Assembly (NCBI GenBank): GCA_038257155.1
Contig: JBBSJP010000012.1
Location: 36,452-100,451, forward strand
Reading direction: 5' to 3'
Origin: JANJTY01 sp038257155
GTDB taxonomy: Bacteria; Pseudomonadota; Gammaproteobacteria; Xanthomonadales; Xanthomonadaceae
DNA length: 64,000 nt
The notes below the pieces were generated by a model that saw only the letters and a program-made list of their open reading frames with translations, did not search any database and was not told the DNA's origin. Position numbers and translations under genes: made by a program. Shown piece after piece: positions 60,101 through 64,000 of this stretch (the stretch's first letter is position 1; every line of letters starts with the position of its first letter).

Positions 60101-60144
60101 ACCGCAGCATGGACCTGCAGCGGCTGGATGCCTGCGTGGACTGA
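57127..60144 (+). CDS. Exported propeller-like protein with two WYDPxxSGQG domains
   Basis: A 1005-residue exported protein; GGAG lies before the ATG. The signal peptide is MKTLTLPAALVLALASSGGL. Residues about 25-735 are repeating beta strands that fit a multi-bladed propeller-like array (for example HLGPDGNERARTLVPE, RFRVDGSLQFELDWPH, LRRFASAAQ). Two copies of the WYDP-type domain follow: one near 738-865 (AAWYTPAATGQGLLLDLLNE) and one near 877-1003 (APWYDPARSGQGLIVST). In the first copy the Asp of WYDP is Thr. It faces a gene of the same plan on the opposite strand. A carbohydrate- or surface-binding role is plausible but unproven. Confidence 0.8.
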   Translation: MKTLTLPAALVLALASSGGLAAEWTQTLDLISEQPQTRTLEGSLGASAEALWIGSDFALDPATGATLSPWALPERIVADYRESTSSRRGRLWRVDRGPLQPLPLQQDGEGNLWGHDYGTARLIRLAPDGAQETRLGAVDLGYPGFALRDAGPRHGAGGALALLVATDGAEQQARVLRLDAQVRVLAELAAPACTRWTIDDRQGGFYAFCPDDGTTPRSLQRIGATPEQTWDMAVEIDQPTAFEVLESGGMLFGELSNEGGETRWRHFDAQGEERFALLAKLGAASADGFWFWSESDSQLRHLGPDGNERARTLVPEAFHLTVHRSGSALVEHRDPVSGFPFRATLLYSRSADLVRRFHGQIETGRPDSRLGSVHAHAVVELPGDPERLSLINAAGEPDSFALPRRFGGFQSLSGLVADAQLLCGEYVDTLVLPYLVLRCFDRSSGEAAFPALSLGSLGRVAHLGSTLVVKLGHELAFFSRTGGSLARHALPQDSAVAVRGELGAVVLDRGDAPRLRRFRVDGSLQFELDWPHDADDAQVAVGADGSTVVLGGSPSRLLRRLDDTGTLIAETSLDTASNGFDALALEASAAGVQVLLRKRSASANRRGRLLLFDAQLGTLATQELPAAAMEPMDGTIPDGNGAGHTLWPGSGGDPWVASLTPAGLVLQRFDADDGARRARHVLALGDYRVHHGKPRFSVSPEGEIELLDRDPGSGRFVLRRFASAAQPAALPLDQPVLAAAWYTPAATGQGLLLDLLNEGRDLFAAWHTYAAGNGNTLSAQRWLTVGGPVGDAAGSIVLPVYRNRDGRFDVTERTEGEVVGSAELVFTGCDALEFWYELDGEIGALPLQRLIPRTASCFDGTQTLPPQDAKGAIDLDAPWYDPARSGQGLIVSTSGTHFGVFMAGWFTYDVENAVDDDDAQHWFTLQGTLPTAYGEAAPATIFRTIGGSSAGDATRNTHPVGQALLTVHNCASATLEYVFDDTPVAGPFANRNRSMDLQRLDACVD

Positions 60145-60456
60145 GAGCGCGAGAGGAAATCGCCCGCCTACTGCGGCCGCCTCCGGACGCCCGTGCCGGC
60201 GGCGCGCAGCGCAAAAACTGCGGTCATTTGGCTCGCCAAACTCCCTTGCTTTCGCGCAGCGCGCCTTGTCACGAACGCCCGGAGACGCCCTCGCTACGGC
60301 GGTCGAATTCCTCTCACCCTCTGAGCCCTGCGCCTGCGCGGCGTCGTCCGTCAGGGCGGCGCCCCGCGCATCTCCGCACTACGCGCACTCATGCGGCTGC
60401 GGTACAGCGCCGCCCCCGCTACCGCAGAGCAATCGAGCGCATGCGCCGCGCGCCAA
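60145..60456. other. Intergenic region between convergent genes
   Basis: A 312-base stretch between two convergent genes. It is GC-rich, and I found no clear terminator with a T run. No gene or RNA was accepted. Confidence 0.4.
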
Positions 60457-63400
60457 TCACTGCTGGGAGGCACTCGTCTCGCAGCCCCCGATGCGCCGCA
60501 GGGACATCGACCCTTCGAGGCCCTCGAACTCGGCGGCGTAACGCGGATCGTTGAACTGGTAGTCGAGTTGCGCGGTTTCGCAATCGATCAGGCTGAGCGA
60601 GGCTTCGCCAATCTGTGCGGCGTTGGTGGTTGCCGCATCGTCGAGCGTGCCGCCGATGGTGCGCATGATGCGCGCCGGCAGGCTGCTAAAATGCAATGGT
60701 GCGTCGCCGGCCAGGGTGAACCAGTGCTGCGCGGTCGGGTCATCCGCGCTGTCGGCCGGATCGAAGGTGAACCAGGCGCCAAAGGCCCGGCCCCCAATGG
60801 TTTGCAGGTAGAGGCCTTGGCCTGAGGTGGCTGGGTCGTACCAATAGCTGCCGCTTGGCGAAGCTGCAGCGTGCGGCGCAGCAGCGCATTCAGGCGCATC
60901 GGCCACCAGGCGCTGCAGCAGCATCGTGCCTTGCTGGCCGTGACTTTCGGGATCGTTGAAGCGGTATGAAAGCAGTGCGCTATCACAGCTCACCATGCTC
61001 AGCTCCACGCTGCCGACCGCCACGGAACTCACTGCGGGAGGCTCGCCGAAGCGTCCGCCCTCGCTGCTGTAGAGCGTGCCGACAGCGCTGCTTTTGCTGG
61101 ATCCAGTCGCAGCCTGTAGCGTGTACCAGCGCTGATCGGCACGGTCATGCTCACCGTGCGACGCATAGGTGAACCAGGCACCGGACATCAGTTCCTGATC
61201 CGGATAGTTCTGGAGCATGAAGCCCTGCCCGCTCGATCCGGGGTCGTACCAGACGCCGCGCATCCAGGCGATATCGGGTGCTTCGGTTGGTTGGGCGGGC
61301 GGATCGATGCGAAGCACTTCGCGCGTTTCAATCCCGACCGCGCTCAGCGCCGTTCCGGTATCGCCTACGGGGAAAGATGGACAAACGATTTCACCCACAT
61401 CCTCGAATGCTGAAGCAGCGACGACAGCACCGTCCACTGGATCGAGCCATTCGACATCCAGCCGAAATCCACGCTGGGTGATCAGGCCTACGGGGCCCTC
61501 GATGTTCGAGGAAAGGCAGGCCGACTCATCGCCTCGCTCGCGACGGGTTTGGTTCCAGACAGCACTGCCATTGGCATCGTCGAACGCTGCAAGATGCATT
61601 CCGGATCGCGTATTTACCCAGTGGATCCAGCGACCGTCACGCTGCAGAAACCCGCCGAGCGTACTTGTGTTGTGAACGTCGGCGGGCGGAACCAGTGTCT
61701 GCTGCCAACGCGAGCCCGATGCCAGGTCGACACGCTGCATGGCCAGGCGACGGTCGGGGGAGTTGCTGTCCAAATAGGCGCTCAACAGGAAGCCGTTCGG
61801 TGCGCGATGTATCTGCACGTCAGCGCCGGGCCACGGCATGGGCAGATCGAGCACGGCTGCGCCCTGCGTATCCACCACGCGCGAGCGGCACCAGTCGTCC
61901 ACGCAACCGACCACGAGAAGGTGTTCATCATTGAGCGGCAAGAAACGTGGAGGCGATGCGTAGGTCCCTAACCCCGCAACCAGCTGCTCGGGCTGCGGTC
62001 CGTCGGGACCGGTCAGGCGCCGGCTCACGATACGCCCTTCACGGAAGCCAAGCAGCCAAATCCCGGTATCGCGCTTCCATACCTGGAAGAGCCAAGGACT
62101 ATCAGCAACGTGCGCAACGGGGCCCAGCGGCTCGCCGCCCTCACGCTCGAAGCAGGCAAGCCACATGTTTGAACTGCGACGCAGCAGCAGGCAGACGCTG
62201 GTCTCATCGGCATGCACGGCAGTCAAACCGACGACCTCGCCAGTAATCGCTTCGGCCTGCAATCCGGTCCAGACCCAAAGCAAGCTGCCATCGGCGTCGA
62301 ATACTCTGGCCTTCCAGTATTCCCCGGTTGAGGAAGCAACATCGACCAGTCCAAGGCCGTCGCCGTATCTCAGAAATCCGGATTGCGGATGCGTCACTGG
62401 CATCGGAATCTCGATGGCCTGTTCGCCACCCGCGTCATCCCGGAACCACACCCGCGGAGGATTGATGGCGCCGCGCAGCAATCTGCCATCGGCCAACTCC
62501 GCCAAGGCGCCATCGCGCGGTCCGATCACTTCAAGCCGGCCCGCGGCTGTGGTCTCCATCAGCTGGTCGGCCGACACGTACAGTGGCCGATGACGGCGCT
62601 GCGGCGCCTGCGCGAGCCTGCTGAACGCCGCGGTGAGCGGCTGGCGGGCAATCTCCTCGCCGTCGGCGTTGATCGCGACCAGGTGTGTTGGGGGGCGCGG
62701 AGGGATAAAAGGTGGAGGCTCTATAAATCCACCCTCACGAAAAGTAAGGATGACTGTTTCGCCATGCACCAGCGTCTGGAGTACTTCTGGACGCGGCGGA
62801 AGACCCGATTCATTGATCGTGTGAGTCCAACGCAACTCACCGTCGGCGTCGAGTCGCTGCAAGATCGTGCTCGCGTCGCCGGGGCCGCGCCCGAGCGCCA
62901 GCACGTTATTGCCAGGCAGCCTTGTCAGGCTGTTGGGAGAAAACTCGGTGCCATCCGGCAGTTCCATCGTCCTTTCCCAGACGATGCCGTTGCGATCCAG
63001 GCGCACCACCCTGGTGTGCTGCGTCCCGTCGGGAAGATGCATAAGGGCTATGGCGCCCGAGCCGTCGCTGAGACTGGTGAGATTTGAGATAGCCCAGAGG
63101 TCAGTATCGAACAGCAAGTCGGGCGTGCAATCGTGGTCGCTGCGCAGGATGCGCACAATTGGCTCGCCGCCGGGGACAAACTCATACTCTGAAAAATGCC
63201 CGAAACGGCCATCCGTAGCGACGAAAGGCAGCTCGTCTACATAGTCCTCCTGCCCGCCGTCGACGAGCCGCAGCTCTCGGCTGGCAATGGCGCCTGCAAA
63301 CCGCCTGCATGTATCGCTGCCCGTGTACCGTTCGCCGACCAACAAGGGACCGGACGACGTAAGGACCTCGCCCAAGGTGTAGACGTTCGCCGGAACCAGT

Positions 63401-63639
63401 CCCTGCGGGTGCAACTGCAGATCGGCGTCCAGGTGCCATGCATGGCGGCCAAGCATGTGCAGAGGGCTGAGAATGATCGCGCCACCATCGCTCAGGGGCA
63501 CTACATCGGGCACTTGCTGGTACGTATAGGTGGGCGATTCCACGCGCCACGTCGGCTGATCAGCCGAGTGAACCGCCGATGCGAAACCGATCGCGCCGGT
63601 AGCCATGGCGATCAGCATCGGGCTACGAAAAGCATTCAT
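60457..63639 (-). CDS. Exported propeller-like protein with two WYDPxxSGQG domains (second gene)
   Basis: A 1060-residue exported protein. The signal peptide begins MNAFRSPMLIAMATGAIGFA. Residues about 30-790 are beta-strand repeats of a propeller-like type (QQVPDVVPLSDGGAIILSPL, DADGELRWTHTINE, FDADGSLLWVWTGLQ). Two WYDP-type domains end the protein: near 793-925 (RGVWYDPGSSGQGFMLQN) and near 930-1052 (SYWYDPATSGQGLYLQT), both with the complete WYDPxxSGQG motif. The final residues are unremarkable (GGCETSASQQ). It has the same plan as the convergent gene, although the propeller parts are only loosely alike, which suggests old divergence. Confidence 0.8.
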   Translation of the reverse strand: MNAFRSPMLIAMATGAIGFASAVHSADQPTWRVESPTYTYQQVPDVVPLSDGGAIILSPLHMLGRHAWHLDADLQLHPQGLVPANVYTLGEVLTSSGPLLVGERYTGSDTCRRFAGAIASRELRLVDGGQEDYVDELPFVATDGRFGHFSEYEFVPGGEPIVRILRSDHDCTPDLLFDTDLWAISNLTSLSDGSGAIALMHLPDGTQHTRVVRLDRNGIVWERTMELPDGTEFSPNSLTRLPGNNVLALGRGPGDASTILQRLDADGELRWTHTINESGLPPRPEVLQTLVHGETVILTFREGGFIEPPPFIPPRPPTHLVAINADGEEIARQPLTAAFSRLAQAPQRRHRPLYVSADQLMETTAAGRLEVIGPRDGALAELADGRLLRGAINPPRVWFRDDAGGEQAIEIPMPVTHPQSGFLRYGDGLGLVDVASSTGEYWKARVFDADGSLLWVWTGLQAEAITGEVVGLTAVHADETSVCLLLRRSSNMWLACFEREGGEPLGPVAHVADSPWLFQVWKRDTGIWLLGFREGRIVSRRLTGPDGPQPEQLVAGLGTYASPPRFLPLNDEHLLVVGCVDDWCRSRVVDTQGAAVLDLPMPWPGADVQIHRAPNGFLLSAYLDSNSPDRRLAMQRVDLASGSRWQQTLVPPADVHNTSTLGGFLQRDGRWIHWVNTRSGMHLAAFDDANGSAVWNQTRRERGDESACLSSNIEGPVGLITQRGFRLDVEWLDPVDGAVVAASAFEDVGEIVCPSFPVGDTGTALSAVGIETREVLRIDPPAQPTEAPDIAWMRGVWYDPGSSGQGFMLQNYPDQELMSGAWFTYASHGEHDRADQRWYTLQAATGSSKSSAVGTLYSSEGGRFGEPPAVSSVAVGSVELSMVSCDSALLSYRFNDPESHGQQGTMLLQRLVADAPECAAAPHAAASPSGSYWYDPATSGQGLYLQTIGGRAFGAWFTFDPADSADDPTAQHWFTLAGDAPLHFSSLPARIMRTIGGTLDDAATTNAAQIGEASLSLIDCETAQLDYQFNDPRYAAEFEGLEGSMSLRRIGGCETSASQQ

Positions 63640-63712
63640 GCGTCAGGGATAGTCGAGCGAGTGATAGCGACCACCCTACTCCCCCCGCGCTGTACGCACC
63701 CTCACACCAACG

Positions 63713-63740
63713 CACAAGGGCCGCTTTCGCGGCCCTTGTG
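63713..63740 (-). terminator. Hairpin downstream of rpoD
   Basis: A perfect 12-base stem (CACAAGGGCCGC) with a four-base loop that reads GAAA on the minus strand, 23 bases after the rpoD stop. No T tract follows, so factor-independent termination is likely but may be inefficient. Confidence 0.6.
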
Positions 63741-63762
63741 GGATCAGCTGCAGCGTTGCGAC

Positions 63763-64000
63763 TTACTCGAGATCGAGGAAGCTGCGCAGTTGTTCGCTGC
63801 GGGTCGGGTGGCGCAGCTTGCGCAGGGCCTTGGCCTCTATCTGGCGAATGCGCTCGCGGGTGACGTCGAACTGCTTGCCGACTTCTTCCAGGGTGTGGTC
63901 GGTGTTCATGTCGATGCCGAAGCGCATGCGCAGCACCTTGGCTTCCCGCGGGGTGAGGCCGGCGAGCACGTCGCGCACGGTTTCCATCAGGCCGGTGACG
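63763..64000 (-). CDS. rpoD: RNA polymerase sigma-70 factor RpoD, 3' part (partial)
   Basis: The frame continues past the right edge; 78 residues are visible. They are sigma region 4 of a primary sigma factor: LTPREAKVLRMRFGIDMNTD, HTLEEVGKQFDVTRERIRQI and EAKALRKLRHPTRSEQLRSF, ending LDLE. The helix-turn-helix recognises the -35 element. Primary rather than alternative sigma is indicated by MNTDHTLEEVG and the C terminus HPTRSEQLRSFLDLE. A hairpin terminator lies just downstream. Confidence 0.95.
   Translation of the reverse strand, partial: VTGLMETVRDVLAGLTPREAKVLRMRFGIDMNTDHTLEEVGKQFDVTRERIRQIEAKALRKLRHPTRSEQLRSFLDLE

Overview
The window looks like chromosomal DNA of a GC-rich gammaproteobacterium of the Lysobacterales (Xanthomonadales), perhaps near Rhodanobacteraceae. 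This is inferred from the RpoD carboxyl terminus at the right edge, an IPTL-CTERM-like sorting tail, many secreted proteins with FxDGFE-like ends, and the general gene style. No database search was possible. There are no CRISPR arrays, ribosomal RNA genes, integrases or intact transposases.

Layout. Positions 1-10435 hold a methyltransferase, a sorted surface protein, a TPR lipoprotein-like protein, small unknown genes, an S41 processing protease, a membrane-bound Ser/Thr kinase and an acyltransferase-3 membrane protein. Positions 10809-24469 are rich in exported proteins: a GYWKTH-motif protein, a collagen-repeat protein, three tandem paralogous lipoproteins with duplicated leaders, a repeat protein paired with a small FxDGFE-tailed protein, and a beta-lactamase-fold hydrolase. 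Positions 24889-33138 hold a TrkH potassium transporter, a large beta-helix surface protein and a three-gene signalling operon (REC-GGDEF, GAF-GAF histidine kinase, REC). Positions 33333-36241 hold a decayed lipid-kinase gene, hairpin repeats and a TetR-controlled operon (GFA protein, TetR, VOC, SRPBCC) with a clear two-site operator. Positions 36248-45938 hold a glycosyltransferase, YedI (DUF808), an ECF sigma factor with a membrane partner, an exported RIFT-barrel-like enzyme and an orphan MacB-type permease.

The most unusual part is 45971-52231. A small accessory segment (broken YhaN-like ATPase gene plus an HKD nuclease) is bracketed by inverted pairs of a 25-base repeat. It is followed by a duplicated tRNA 3' end, and then by a minus-strand array of three tRNA-Ile(CAU) sequences. 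Two of these are interrupted between the anticodon and base 37 by 234-base insertions that have the conserved core of group I introns (Q, R and S elements, complementary P7, GAAA-capped P9, CAU/GUG P1). The same type of tRNA carries the known Azoarcus group I intron. Only the third, intronless copy has an intact acceptor stem and an encoded CCA.

From 52500 to 63639 there is a cluster of exported proteins that share an approximately 115-residue WYDPxxSGQG domain. It appears six times in four proteins, two of which fuse it to a blue-copper (cupredoxin) domain and two of which place a pair after a propeller-like repeat region. The window ends in the 3' part of rpoD with its terminator.
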